DNA of 64,000 nucleotides from Nocardia alba NBRC 108234 (lineage in GTDB: Bacteria; Actinomycetota; Actinomycetes; Mycobacteriales; Mycobacteriaceae), in assembly GCF_001612665.1 (NCBI RefSeq), contig NZ_BDAX01000023.1:158850-222849 (forward strand), given 5' to 3'. Both the position numbers and the translations under genes were made by a program. Below the pieces are notes generated by a model, which saw only the letters and a program-made list of their open reading frames with translations, was not told the origin of the DNA and searched no databases. Position 1 is the first letter of the stretch. The number at the start of each line of letters is the position of its first letter. Shown here in pieces: positions 25,146 to 33,145 of this stretch.

Positions 25146-26138
25146 CTAAACCCAGTACGGGACGCGGGCACGGTACTGCTTGAGCGCCAGGATCGCGACG
25201 GCCCAGCCGACGACGGTGATCGCGCCGACGATCGCCCAGTGATGCCACTGCGAGGGCTCACCGAGCAGGGGAGCGCGCACGATCTCCAGGTAGTGATAGG
25301 TGGGGATGAGCTCGAGGAGCTTGGCGCGCTCGCCCGCGCCGTTCACCGAGTTCTCCAGGGCCTTCGTCGACCACATCACCGGGGTCAGCACGAACAGCAT
25401 CAGCGTCATCGAGCTGAGGATCGGGGCGATGTCGCGGTAGCGGGTGGAGAAGATGCCGAAGACGATCGTCACCCACATGGCGTTGAGGAACAGCAGCAGG
25501 ATGGCGGGGATCACCAGGAAGAACGACCAGTCCAGCTCACGCCAGATCGAGAACGCCACCAACAGCACCACGTAGATCGCCGCATTGTGGATGAAGAACA
25601 GGAACTGCCGCCAGACCAGGCGATACACGTGCACGCTCAGCGCCGAGGGTAACTGTTTGATCAGCCCCTCATTGGCGATGAACACATCGGAGCCTTCGAG
25701 AATCGAGGCGCTGATGACATTCCACACGATCAAGCCGACCGTCACATACGGCAGGTATTCGCTGATCGGCTGATCCAGCAGCGTCGAATACAACAGGCCC
25801 ATCGCCAGCGCCTGCAGACCGGTCGCGATGGTGATCCAGAACGGACCGAGCACCGACCGGCGGTAGCGCTGCTTGATGTCCTGCCAGCCCAGCGACAACC
25901 ACAGCTCGCGCTGTTGTAGGCCGTCTCGCATGTCCTTGAACGAGCGGCCGAAAGTCTGTGAATCCGACACCATCGGCGTCCGCACCAGCAGCGCGGCGTC
26001 GGTGGTGTGCTCGGCAGCGGCGGCTTCGGTCACCTCTGCGTCGGTGGGGGTGTCGTCGTCGGGATGCACGGGGCTCTCTTCGGTACGCACGTCACCCTCA
26101 TCGGAGACCGAATCAGGACGGGCGGCAGCGGCGGGCAC
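25146..26138 (-). CDS. wzm: Galactan ABC exporter permease Wzm (RfbD-like)
   Basis: A 330-residue permease with six predicted helices (Rv3783-like; the M. tuberculosis protein is shorter). The core begins WLSLGWQDIKQRYRRSVLGP, the conserved entry to ABC-2 exporters. The N-terminal 75 residues are an acidic, disordered extension. Start GTG 26138 is my choice, with GGTCGGGG upstream; internal starts are possible and would shorten the extension. It is the first gene of wzm-wzt-glfT1. Repeat copy B lies just upstream. Confidence 0.88.
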   Translation of the reverse strand: MPAAAARPDSVSDEGDVRTEESPVHPDDDTPTDAEVTEAAAAEHTTDAALLVRTPMVSDSQTFGRSFKDMRDGLQQRELWLSLGWQDIKQRYRRSVLGPFWITIATGLQALAMGLLYSTLLDQPISEYLPYVTVGLIVWNVISASILEGSDVFIANEGLIKQLPSALSVHVYRLVWRQFLFFIHNAAIYVVLLVAFSIWRELDWSFFLVIPAILLLFLNAMWVTIVFGIFSTRYRDIAPILSSMTLMLFVLTPVMWSTKALENSVNGAGERAKLLELIPTYHYLEIVRAPLLGEPSQWHHWAIVGAITVVGWAVAILALKQYRARVPYWV

Positions 26139-26180
26139 GGTCCCCGACCTTACAGTGTTGTCTTCCGGCTGGCGCCGGGT

Positions 26181-26272
26181 GTTCGCGGCCCCGGGGGGCC
26201 TCGGTCTTCCCTCCCTGCGGGTACTCCTTCGTCGCACCCTTCGGTCAGTCCAGATCGAGGCGGGCCGCGAAC
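26181..26272. repeat. Dispersed hairpin element, copy B
   Basis: Outer arms GTTCGCGGCC (26181-26190) and GGCCGCGAAC (26263-26272) equal those of copy A. The central CTCCTTCGTCGC (26224-26235) is identical too, but the inner stem is reduced to GGGT/ACCC. It lies between wzm and bpa. Confidence 0.75.
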
Positions 26273-26287
26273 GAGGGATTCTGGGGT

Positions 26288-26866
26288 TTACAGGTACTGG
26301 CCGCCGCCCACATGGCCGCCTGCTTTGCCGTCCGCCGTGTGCATTCCGGGCGGAAGGGCGCCTTGGCGCATCTGCTCCAGTTGGGCGCGGGCGGCCATCT
26401 GCTGGGCGAACAGGGCGGTCTGGATGCCGTGGAACAGACCCTCCAGCCAGCCGACGAGCTGCGCTTGCGCGATGCGCAGTTCCGCGTCGGAGGGCACCGA
26501 GTCATCGGTGAACGGCAGGGTGAGGCGTTCGAGTTCCTCGCGCAGTTCGGGGGCCAGGCCCTGCTCGAGCTCGCGCACCGAGGACTTGTGGATCTCCTTG
26601 AGACGCGTGCGGCTGGCGTCGTCCAGCGGTGCGGCCCGAACCTCTTCGAGGAGTTGCTTGATCATCGTGCCGATACGCATCACCTTGGCGGGCTGCTCGA
26701 CCATGTCCGCCAGGGTCTCGGCCGATTCGCTCGCGGCCTTCTCGTCGTCGGGCACGACCTGTGCGGTGAAGGCGGACGCGCTGTCGGCGTCGGTGGGCAC
26801 GGTCAGTGGACGGCCGTCGGGACCGATCACGACGATGGATTCGGGGACATCCTCCGAGTGCGTCAT
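26288..26866 (-). CDS. bpa: Bacterial proteasome activator Bpa (PafE)
   Basis: A 192-residue ATP-independent activator of the 20S proteasome (Rv3780-like, 178 residues in M. tuberculosis). It is mostly helical (LKEIHKSSVRELEQGLAPEL, LFHGIQTALFAQQM) and ends exactly in GQYL, the C-terminal motif that docks into the proteasome alpha ring. Bpa forms a dodecameric ring and feeds unfolded proteins such as HspR to the proteasome (family knowledge). ATG 26866 fits the domain. It precedes wzm on the same strand, with repeat copy B between, so a shared transcript is possible. Confidence 0.93.
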   Translation of the reverse strand: MTHSEDVPESIVVIGPDGRPLTVPTDADSASAFTAQVVPDDEKAASESAETLADMVEQPAKVMRIGTMIKQLLEEVRAAPLDDASRTRLKEIHKSSVRELEQGLAPELREELERLTLPFTDDSVPSDAELRIAQAQLVGWLEGLFHGIQTALFAQQMAARAQLEQMRQGALPPGMHTADGKAGGHVGGGQYL

Positions 26867-26952
26867 ATCCCCATCATTGCGTGTGTGTCCGCTTCGCGCT
26901 AAAACCCCCACGCGGTTACACCGGGAGGCCCCCTGCCCTTAAAGTGGCCACC

Positions 26953-28155
26953 ATGACTTATGACGTCGCGAGGGTTCGGGGCCTGATACCGTCCCTGGGC
27001 GACGGCTGGATCCATCTCGACCCGCAGGCGGGGATGCTGGTTCCCGATTCGGTATCGCGTGCCGTCTCAACGGGTTTCCGCACCTCCTCGTTCTCCCACA
27101 TCGGTCGCCACGGTGCGGCATCGCGCAGCGGCGCGATCCTCGATGCCGCACGGGAAGCTGTCGCCGATCTGGTCGGTGGGGATCCGGCCGGCGTCGTCCT
27201 CGGTCCCGATCGCGCGGTATTGCTGGCCTGGTTGGCCGAATCGCTGAGCTCACGTCTGGGCCTGGGCACCGGCATCGTGCTGTCCCGGCTGGACGACGAA
27301 GCCAACGTCGCCCCCTGGCTGCGCATCGCCAACCGCTACGGCGCGCACGTGCGGTGGGCCGAGGTGGAGATCGAGACCTGTGAGATGCCGTCGTGGCAGT
27401 TCGAGGAGCTGATCGGGCCTACCGCGCGCCTGGTCGCGCTCACCGCCGCCTCGCCGATCGTCGGGTCTGCGCCGGGTGTGCGGGTGGCCGCCGATCGGGT
27501 GCACGACGTGGGCGGATTGCTGGTCGCCGACGCGTTCGGCGCCGCGCCGTACGCGCTGATCGACATCGACGACCTCAATGCCGACGTGGTCGCGCTCAGT
27601 GCGCCGTCGTGGGGCGGACCGCAGGTGGGCGCGCTGGTTTTCCGCGACCCCGCGTTCCTCGACCGCATCCCCTCGATGTCGCTCAACCCCTATGCCAAGG
27701 GTGCTGAACGTCTCGAGGTGGGCGGGCATCAGTACGCGTTGCTGGCCGGGCTCACCGAGTCGATCGACTTCCTCGCCGGGCTCGACGAACGCGCCACCGG
27801 CACCCGGCGCGAACGCCTGGAGATATCGATCACCTCGCTGCAGGACTATCACGACCAGCTCTTCGATCACCTGATGCAGGTGCTGGAGAAGATCGACAAC
27901 CTCACGGTGATCGGCCGGGCCTCCACCCGCATTCCGACGGTCAGCTTCACGATGGCCGGGATGCAGGCGGAGAAGGTGGCGGCCAAGCTGGCCGACGCCA
28001 GGATCGGCACGGTCAGCGGTGTGCACGGCGGCAGTCGACTACTCGACGCGCTCGGTGTCAACGATGAGGGCGGTGCGGTGACGATCGGGCTCGCGCCCTA
28101 CACGACCCGCTATGAGATCGACCAACTCGGCCGCGCCCTCAGCGCACTCGAATAG
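26953..28155 (+). CDS. Cysteine-desulfurase-like protein lacking the PLP lysine
   Basis: A 400-residue class V aminotransferase-fold protein (Rv3778c-like). The fold is clear, but the Schiff-base lysine is absent: where desulfurases have SAYK-FFGP, this protein has SAPSWGGP (216-223), serine 219 in the lysine position. The stacking histidine is replaced too (ADAFGAAP, Gly196), while the pyridine-contact Asp193 remains. Classical PLP chemistry is therefore unlikely. From memory, the mycobacterial homologue also lacks the lysine, so this would be a family trait. It is divergent from bpa and abuts the quinone reductase tail to tail. Confidence 0.85.
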   Translation: MTYDVARVRGLIPSLGDGWIHLDPQAGMLVPDSVSRAVSTGFRTSSFSHIGRHGAASRSGAILDAAREAVADLVGGDPAGVVLGPDRAVLLAWLAESLSSRLGLGTGIVLSRLDDEANVAPWLRIANRYGAHVRWAEVEIETCEMPSWQFEELIGPTARLVALTAASPIVGSAPGVRVAADRVHDVGGLLVADAFGAAPYALIDIDDLNADVVALSAPSWGGPQVGALVFRDPAFLDRIPSMSLNPYAKGAERLEVGGHQYALLAGLTESIDFLAGLDERATGTRRERLEISITSLQDYHDQLFDHLMQVLEKIDNLTVIGRASTRIPTVSFTMAGMQAEKVAAKLADARIGTVSGVHGGSRLLDALGVNDEGGAVTIGLAPYTTRYEIDQLGRALSALE

Positions 28156-29139
28156 CTAGTCGCGAACCCGCAGGATCACCTTGCCGAAGGTCTGCGATTC
28201 GTCGAGCATCTCGTGCGCGCGTGCTGCCTCGGTGATCGGCAACTCGGCGGAGATCACCGGCACGATCTCGCCCGCCGTCACCCGCGGCCACAGGTGCGCG
28301 CGGACCGCGGCGATGATCTCGGCCTTGCTCCCCGGCCCCGATCGTGGTCGGCTGCGCACATTGGTCGCCGCGACGGTGCCCCACTTACCCAGCAGCGCGG
28401 CGATATTCAGTGTTCCGCTGACCCCGCCTTGCATCCCGATCACCACCAGCCGCCCATAGGGCGCGAGCGCCTCCACATTCCGCTCCAGGTACTTCGCACC
28501 CATGTTGTCGAGAATCACGTCGGCCCCACCCTGCTGGGCGATCTCGTCGACGAAGTCGCCGGTCCGGTAGTTGATCAAGATCTCCGCCCCCAGCTCGGCG
28601 CACTTGGTCAGCTTCGCGTCCGACCCCGCCGTTACCGCGACCCGCGCCCCGAGCTCCCGAGCCACCTGGATCGCGTGCGTCCCGATCCCGCCACCGCCGC
28701 CGTGGATCAACACCAGCTGCCCCGTTCGCAGTCCCGCCGTCAGCACCAGGTTCGACCACACCGTCGCCGCCACCTCCGGCAACCCCGCGGCCGCCACCGA
28801 ATCCATTCCCGCCGGAATCGGCAACAGCTGCGTCACCGGCACCGCCACGAACTGGGCGTACCCACCCCCCGACAGCAACGCGCACACCCGATCCCCGACC
28901 TGCCAGTCGACAACCCCCGCGCCCAACTTCACGATCGTCCCCGAACACTCCAGCCCGAGAATCGAACTCGCATCCGCGGGCGGCGGATAGAACCCCCTGC
29001 GCTGCATCACATCGGCCCGATTAACCCCCGCCGCAACAACTTCCACCAGCACTTCCCCCGGCCCCGGCTCCGGATCGACCGCCACGGTCCACTCCATGAC
29101 CTCCGGCCCACCGAACCCGTTCAGCTCAATCGCATACAT
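28156..29139 (-). CDS. NAD(P)H quinone oxidoreductase (MDR family)
   Basis: A 327-residue zeta-crystallin/quinone-reductase-type medium-chain enzyme (Rv3777-like, 328 residues). It has NRADVMQRRGFYPPP, the NADPH motif VLIHGGGGGIGTHAIQVA, and DVILDNMGAKYLERNV. Zinc-binding residues of alcohol dehydrogenases are absent. The ATG at 29139 opens the family-typical MYAIELNGFGG. Its stop codon abuts that of the desulfurase-like gene. Confidence 0.92.
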   Translation of the reverse strand: MYAIELNGFGGPEVMEWTVAVDPEPGPGEVLVEVVAAGVNRADVMQRRGFYPPPADASSILGLECSGTIVKLGAGVVDWQVGDRVCALLSGGGYAQFVAVPVTQLLPIPAGMDSVAAAGLPEVAATVWSNLVLTAGLRTGQLVLIHGGGGGIGTHAIQVARELGARVAVTAGSDAKLTKCAELGAEILINYRTGDFVDEIAQQGGADVILDNMGAKYLERNVEALAPYGRLVVIGMQGGVSGTLNIAALLGKWGTVAATNVRSRPRSGPGSKAEIIAAVRAHLWPRVTAGEIVPVISAELPITEAARAHEMLDESQTFGKVILRVRD

Positions 29140-29273
29140 GCCCCAATCCTCGCCCCCATTCCCCCCGGTAGCCAGACCCTGCGCGCCCATGTCGCCGCCG
29201 GTTCCCCTCAACCCGCCCCAGGTCCGCCCGGACTTGCGGAAATCCGGATCCCGTCAGCTACGATCCTTCCCAG

Positions 29274-29361
29274 GGAGACGTGGCAGAGCGGCCGAATGCA
29301 CTCGCCTTGAAAGCGAGCATGGGTAAAACCATCGGGGGTTCAAATCCCTCCGTCTCCGCCA
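29274..29361 (+). tRNA. tRNA-Ser(UGA)
   Basis: Acceptor arms GGAGACG (29274-29280) and CGTCTCC (29351-29357), anticodon stem CTCGC/GCGAG around CTTGAAA (anticodon TGA), long variable arm, T arm GGGGGTTCAAATCCCTC, discriminator G and encoded CCA. It is 88 bases long, a class II tRNA. Confidence 0.97.
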
Positions 29362-29442
29362 AGGCCCGCGAGCTCGCGCCCCGGGCTGGTCCATGTGAAT
29401 CCTTCCTCGCAGCCATCGTCGGCGGTTCAGTTCGCGTGTCGA

Positions 29443-29835
29443 TCAGGCTGGGCTGTTCGTCAGCCGGAAGGTTTCGATTTCCTCGGCCCGGGTGCTCACC
29501 CATTCCAGGAGTCCGTGGAGCTTTTCCGCCGCCTCGTGACCTATCGGGGTCAGGGCGTAGGAAACCTGTGGGGGGACAGTGGGTTCGACGGTGCGCTCGA
29601 CCAGGCCGTAGTCGGTGAAGGTGCGCAGGTTCTGCGACAGCATCTTCTCGCTGATGCTGCCGATCCGATCGCGCAGCACGTGATATCGCATCGAGCCGTC
29701 GAGCAGTGCGGCCAGGATCAGGACGCCCCAGCGGCTGGTGACTTTGCCGAGGATGGCGTGGGCCGGGCACTCTTTGTCGAATACATCACGTTCACCGAGC
29801 CTGGGCCGGTCGCTGTCCGGGACTCCTACCGTCAT
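29443..29835 (-). CDS. HxlR family transcriptional regulator
   Basis: A 130-residue winged-helix regulator. The N-terminal KECPAHAIL carries the cysteine typical of redox-responsive HxlR proteins, followed by SRWGVLILAALLDGSMRY and the wing SYALTPIGHEAAEKL. It is divergent from an NmrA-type NAD(P)-binding gene, the same arrangement as ytfH/ytfG and qorR/qorA, suggesting control of a redox enzyme by quinone or thiol stress (inference). Confidence 0.9.
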   Translation of the reverse strand: MTVGVPDSDRPRLGERDVFDKECPAHAILGKVTSRWGVLILAALLDGSMRYHVLRDRIGSISEKMLSQNLRTFTDYGLVERTVEPTVPPQVSYALTPIGHEAAEKLHGLLEWVSTRAEEIETFRLTNSPA

Positions 29836-29844
29836 GTCATGAGC

Positions 29845-29858
29845 TTACCTATCGGTAT
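29845..29858. promoter_or_regulatory. Candidate HxlR operator
   Basis: TACC (29846-29849) and GGTA (29854-29857) around TATC, in the 62 bp between the HxlR and NmrA-type genes. It resembles the inverted-repeat type bound by HxlR dimers. Confidence 0.4.
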
Positions 29859-29897
29859 GCCCTTTCTCATCGAAAGTCCCCTTCGTACGGTTGGCCC

Positions 29898-30740
29898 ATG
29901 GTGAACAGCAGCAGGATTCTGGTGATCGGGGCGACCGGTCATGTCGGCGGTCAGGTGGCGGCGCAGCTCGCGGCTGGTGGAACGAGGGTGCGGGCCCTGG
30001 CTCGCGATCCGCGCTCGGCGTCGCTACCCCCGGAGGTCGAGGTGGTGCGGGGGGACCTGACCGACCCGGACACCTTGCACAGCGCCCTCGACGGCATCGA
30101 TGCCGTCTATCTGACCTGGCCGATGCTGTCGGCGGAGATCGCGGAGCGGGTGGTCGCCCTGATCGCCGAACACGCGCGCCGCATCGTGCTGCTCTCCTCC
30201 GCCGCCGTCCGCGACGAGAACCACCCGATCGGCCGGGCACACGCCCTCATCGAGCGGCCGATCGCCGAATCGTCACTGGAGTGGACCTTCCTGCGTCCCG
30301 GAGGTTTCGCCACCAACACTGTCGAATGGGCGTCGCAGATCCGCGCGGGCGATGTGGTGCGCGGCGCGTACGGTGCTGCCGCGGTGCCCCTGCTGCACGA
30401 GGCGGATATCGCCGCGGTGGCGGTGCGCGCACTGACCACCGACGGGCACGCCGGGGCGAAGTACACCCTCACCGGCCCGGCCGCACTGAGCCGGATCGAC
30501 CAGATCGCCGCCATCGGTGAGGTGCTCGGGCGCACCCTGATCTGGGAGGAGATCAGCCCCGAAGCGGCTGTGGCGCACATGGATTGGCTCCCGCCCGACA
30601 TCGCGCGCGTGGTGCTGAGTACGCTCGCCGGCTTCGTCGACACACCCGGCCCGGTGACCTCCACGGTGCGCGACGTCACCGGGTCGCCCGCCCGCGACTA
30701 TCGCCGATGGGCAGCCGATCACGTCGCCGATTTCCGCTGA
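29898..30740 (+). CDS. NmrA/QorB-type NAD(P)-binding protein
   Basis: A 280-residue atypical SDR. The dinucleotide motif is GATGHVGGQ near residues 11-19, followed by RALARDPRSA and a VLLSSAAVRDENHPIG strand; the classical Tyr-x-x-x-Lys is missing, as in NmrA-like proteins. The closest functional analogue is quinone reductase QorB (YtfG). The ATG at 29898 is followed by a GTG at 29901 that could also serve. It is divergent from the HxlR gene. Confidence 0.88.
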   Translation: MVNSSRILVIGATGHVGGQVAAQLAAGGTRVRALARDPRSASLPPEVEVVRGDLTDPDTLHSALDGIDAVYLTWPMLSAEIAERVVALIAEHARRIVLLSSAAVRDENHPIGRAHALIERPIAESSLEWTFLRPGGFATNTVEWASQIRAGDVVRGAYGAAAVPLLHEADIAAVAVRALTTDGHAGAKYTLTGPAALSRIDQIAAIGEVLGRTLIWEEISPEAAVAHMDWLPPDIARVVLSTLAGFVDTPGPVTSTVRDVTGSPARDYRRWAADHVADFR

Positions 30741-30751
30741 CAGTGCCTAAC

Positions 30752-30781
30752 CCGGCCACCCACCGGTAGGCGGGTGGCCGG
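30752..30781. terminator. Bidirectional hairpin terminator
   Basis: Perfect arms CCGGCCACCC (30752-30761) and GGGTGGCCGG (30772-30781), between the convergent NmrA-type and PRC-barrel genes. Confidence 0.75.
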
Positions 30782-30794
30782 TCGCGCTGCCGTG

Positions 30795-31586
30795 TCAGGG
30801 TTGCTGGCGACGGTGGTCGTCTACACCCTCGGCTTCCACGCGTTCCTGACGAACCGTCTCGGAAATCGTCTTCTCGTCGGCGACCTCATCGACGGCCAGC
30901 CGTACCCGCTCCACCGGGACGGTTTCCTTCTCGACGTGCACCTGGTCGGCGTGCAGGACGACCTCGCGGTCCTCCTCGCTGATGGTCGCGCGCCCGGTGC
31001 GGTCGATAATCGGCTCGCGTTCGATGTGTACTTCCTCGTGTGTCACGGGCACCGTGAACGTCTGTTCCTCGTTCACCACGGTCTTGTGCAACCGTGCGGT
31101 GCCGACTTCCTCGCTCTCGGTGTCGACGCGCAGCTGCTCTTCCGAGCGCACCATCGAGTCGTCACCGTAGCGAACGGTGTCGGACTGATCGGCGAATGCC
31201 CGGTTGCCCTGGGTCATCGGTGAGTCGTCTCCGGGTCGAATGCGCGGGCTACCTTCGGTATTCCATCCGGATGCCCGCGGATCGACGTGGTAGTGCCGGA
31301 ACAGTTCCTGCTCCGCCTGTGCGCTGATCCGGGACCCGTCGTGATGCGGCGCCGACTTCACCAACTCCTTGTCCACGCGCAGTCTGATCGAGTCGTCATC
31401 CACCAGGTGTTCGGCGCCGGCCAGCGGAACCAGCGAGTCGTGGCTGAAGAAGCCGGTCGAGACAGCGGCCCAGGTGGGCTCGCCGGAGTGGTTGTCGAGG
31501 TAGATCTGCTTGACCTTGCCGATCTTGTCGCCGCGTTCGTCATAGGCGGCGGCGCCGATCAGTGATTCCAGGGTCGATTCGGTCAT
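30795..31586 (-). CDS. PRC-barrel and DUF2382 (YsnF-type) stress protein
   Basis: A 263-residue protein. Residues 1-75 form a PRC barrel (IGAAAYDERGDKIGKVKQIY, then PTWAAVSTGFF). Residues of about 130-260 are a DUF2382 domain with repeated strand motifs (LRVDTESEEVGTARLHK, VTHEEVHIEREPI). This pairing is common in desiccation- or salt-related actinobacterial proteins. The ATG has a near-perfect AGGAGGG six bases upstream, suggesting strong translation. It is monocistronic, and about 170 bp of empty sequence separates it from the NOS gene. Confidence 0.88.
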   Translation of the reverse strand: MTESTLESLIGAAAYDERGDKIGKVKQIYLDNHSGEPTWAAVSTGFFSHDSLVPLAGAEHLVDDDSIRLRVDKELVKSAPHHDGSRISAQAEQELFRHYHVDPRASGWNTEGSPRIRPGDDSPMTQGNRAFADQSDTVRYGDDSMVRSEEQLRVDTESEEVGTARLHKTVVNEEQTFTVPVTHEEVHIEREPIIDRTGRATISEEDREVVLHADQVHVEKETVPVERVRLAVDEVADEKTISETVRQERVEAEGVDDHRRQQP

Positions 31587-31756
31587 GATGATCCCTCCTA
31601 CCTGGTGCGGAGGCCGGTCGCGGGCATGTTCGGGCTCGTCGGCCGGACTCCGCTGGGTTGTGGGTGATCAATCGGTCGGTAGCGCCCGGTACGGCCGGAC
31701 TTGGCTACATCGCAGCAAATACCCGGTCGGGTAGGAGTCAAACAGCCCGCCGCGGA

Positions 31757-32917
31757 TCAGTCCCGGTGGACAAAGTTCGGTCGAATGTCCAGGTCGGGCT
31801 CGTCGTAGTAGCGGTGGAAGGTGGGCGTCAGCCCGGATGAGATGGGCGGATTGACCCAACTCCAGTCGGTGGGGCACGCGCGCCCGGCGGCTTCCTCGCG
31901 CTGCACGTGGTCGCAGAACTGCTTGGCCACGGTGTGGTGGTCGACCATATGCACACCCGATGAGCGAAAGCTGTGCAGCACAGCGTGATTGAGCTCGATC
32001 AACGCTTTGTCCCGCCACAGCGTCCGCACCGACGACGTGTCGAGCTCCATCATGTCGGCGATCAGCGGAAGCATGTTGTAGCGATCGGCATCGCTGAGGT
32101 TACGCGCGCCGATCTCGGTGCCGACGTACCAGCCGTTGAAGGGAGCGAAGGGGTAGCAAACCCCACCCACCTCGAGGTTCATATTCGAAACAGCAGGCAG
32201 CGCATGCCATTTCAGCCCGAGCCCGGCGAACCACGGGTAGTCGGGGTGGATCAGGTCGACCTCGCGGACCAGCTCGCGCGGAACATCGAAGTACCGCACG
32301 CCCTCGGTGGGTGTGCTGATCAATACCGGCAGGACATCGAACGGCGTGCGCGCCCCGTGCCAGCCGAGCCCCAGCGCCTGCTCGGTGGCCGCGATATTGG
32401 CCGGATCGCCGGTGACGGTGCCGTCGCCGTTGCGGTAACCGGCATAGCGGATCAGCTGCGAGCTCTCGATCCGGTACGCGCCGCCGCCGGGTTCGGGCGT
32501 GGGTCCGACCGTGATCATCGACTGAATCGCACCGCCGTTGGTGGCGAGACGCAGATGTTGCCAGCACACCTCGGAGAGTTCCCGCGCGGAAGTAACTCGG
32601 CGGGCGTCGAGGAGCTTCAGTGAGCGCCAGTGTTTGCGGCCGACGCAGCGAGCATGGTTGCGCCACGCCAATTTCGCGCCGATCAAGATCTCCTCGGCGG
32701 TCTGGAGGTAGGTGCCGGTATCGCGCAGTTCGGCGAGCGCGCCGAGGCGACGATGGGTGGGGAGATGCCCTAGTTCGGGGTAGCGGAAGAACTCGTCGCA
32801 GTCGCGCAAGCGGCGGTCCAACTCGGCCGGAGGCAGACCGGCGACGTCGATATCGGACGTCGAAGTCACTGCGGGAGTTGATTTTTCGCAGACGGCAGGA
32901 CGAGAGCTCTGGTTCAC
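31757..32917 (-). CDS. nos: Bacterial nitric oxide synthase oxygenase
   Basis: A 386-residue oxygenase oxidising L-arginine to citrulline and NO. The heme-thiolate motif is WRNHARCVGR with Cys91, and GWYVGTEIGARNL carries Glu268, the arginine-binding glutamate. The structure ends at PTFHRYYDEPDLDIRPNF, so there is no reductase domain; electrons come from separate reductases. GTG 32917 is preferred because GGAG lies seven bases upstream; an in-frame start at 32995 would add 26 residues. The first about 25 residues look disordered. It lies beside pat, but no nitrated-product genes are near. Confidence 0.94.
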   Translation of the reverse strand: MNQSSRPAVCEKSTPAVTSTSDIDVAGLPPAELDRRLRDCDEFFRYPELGHLPTHRRLGALAELRDTGTYLQTAEEILIGAKLAWRNHARCVGRKHWRSLKLLDARRVTSARELSEVCWQHLRLATNGGAIQSMITVGPTPEPGGGAYRIESSQLIRYAGYRNGDGTVTGDPANIAATEQALGLGWHGARTPFDVLPVLISTPTEGVRYFDVPRELVREVDLIHPDYPWFAGLGLKWHALPAVSNMNLEVGGVCYPFAPFNGWYVGTEIGARNLSDADRYNMLPLIADMMELDTSSVRTLWRDKALIELNHAVLHSFRSSGVHMVDHHTVAKQFCDHVQREEAAGRACPTDWSWVNPPISSGLTPTFHRYYDEPDLDIRPNFVHRD

Positions 32918-33145
32918 GGTGTATCTCCGGTCAGGCAGCAGGTTGGGCCGTGCGGGTGCACCCTCCGATGCGGGAAGAATGCCCGCCGAGAACACATTTC
33001 ACTCGACCGGTGGCGCGCGCCGACCGGGAAATCGATCACCCCGAGATCAGCTTCGGTAAGCCTACGGCCGGTGTGCTGGCAGTGTGCTCGAATTCGAGGT
33101 AATCCCACGGCAACCCACGTCAAGGGTTGCTGACCATGCGCCGGG

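Noticed and set aside
26181..26272. Rho-independent terminator for bpa
   Set aside because: It lies downstream of bpa, but the conserved loop and arms shared with copies A and C make it a member of the dispersed element rather than a simple terminator.
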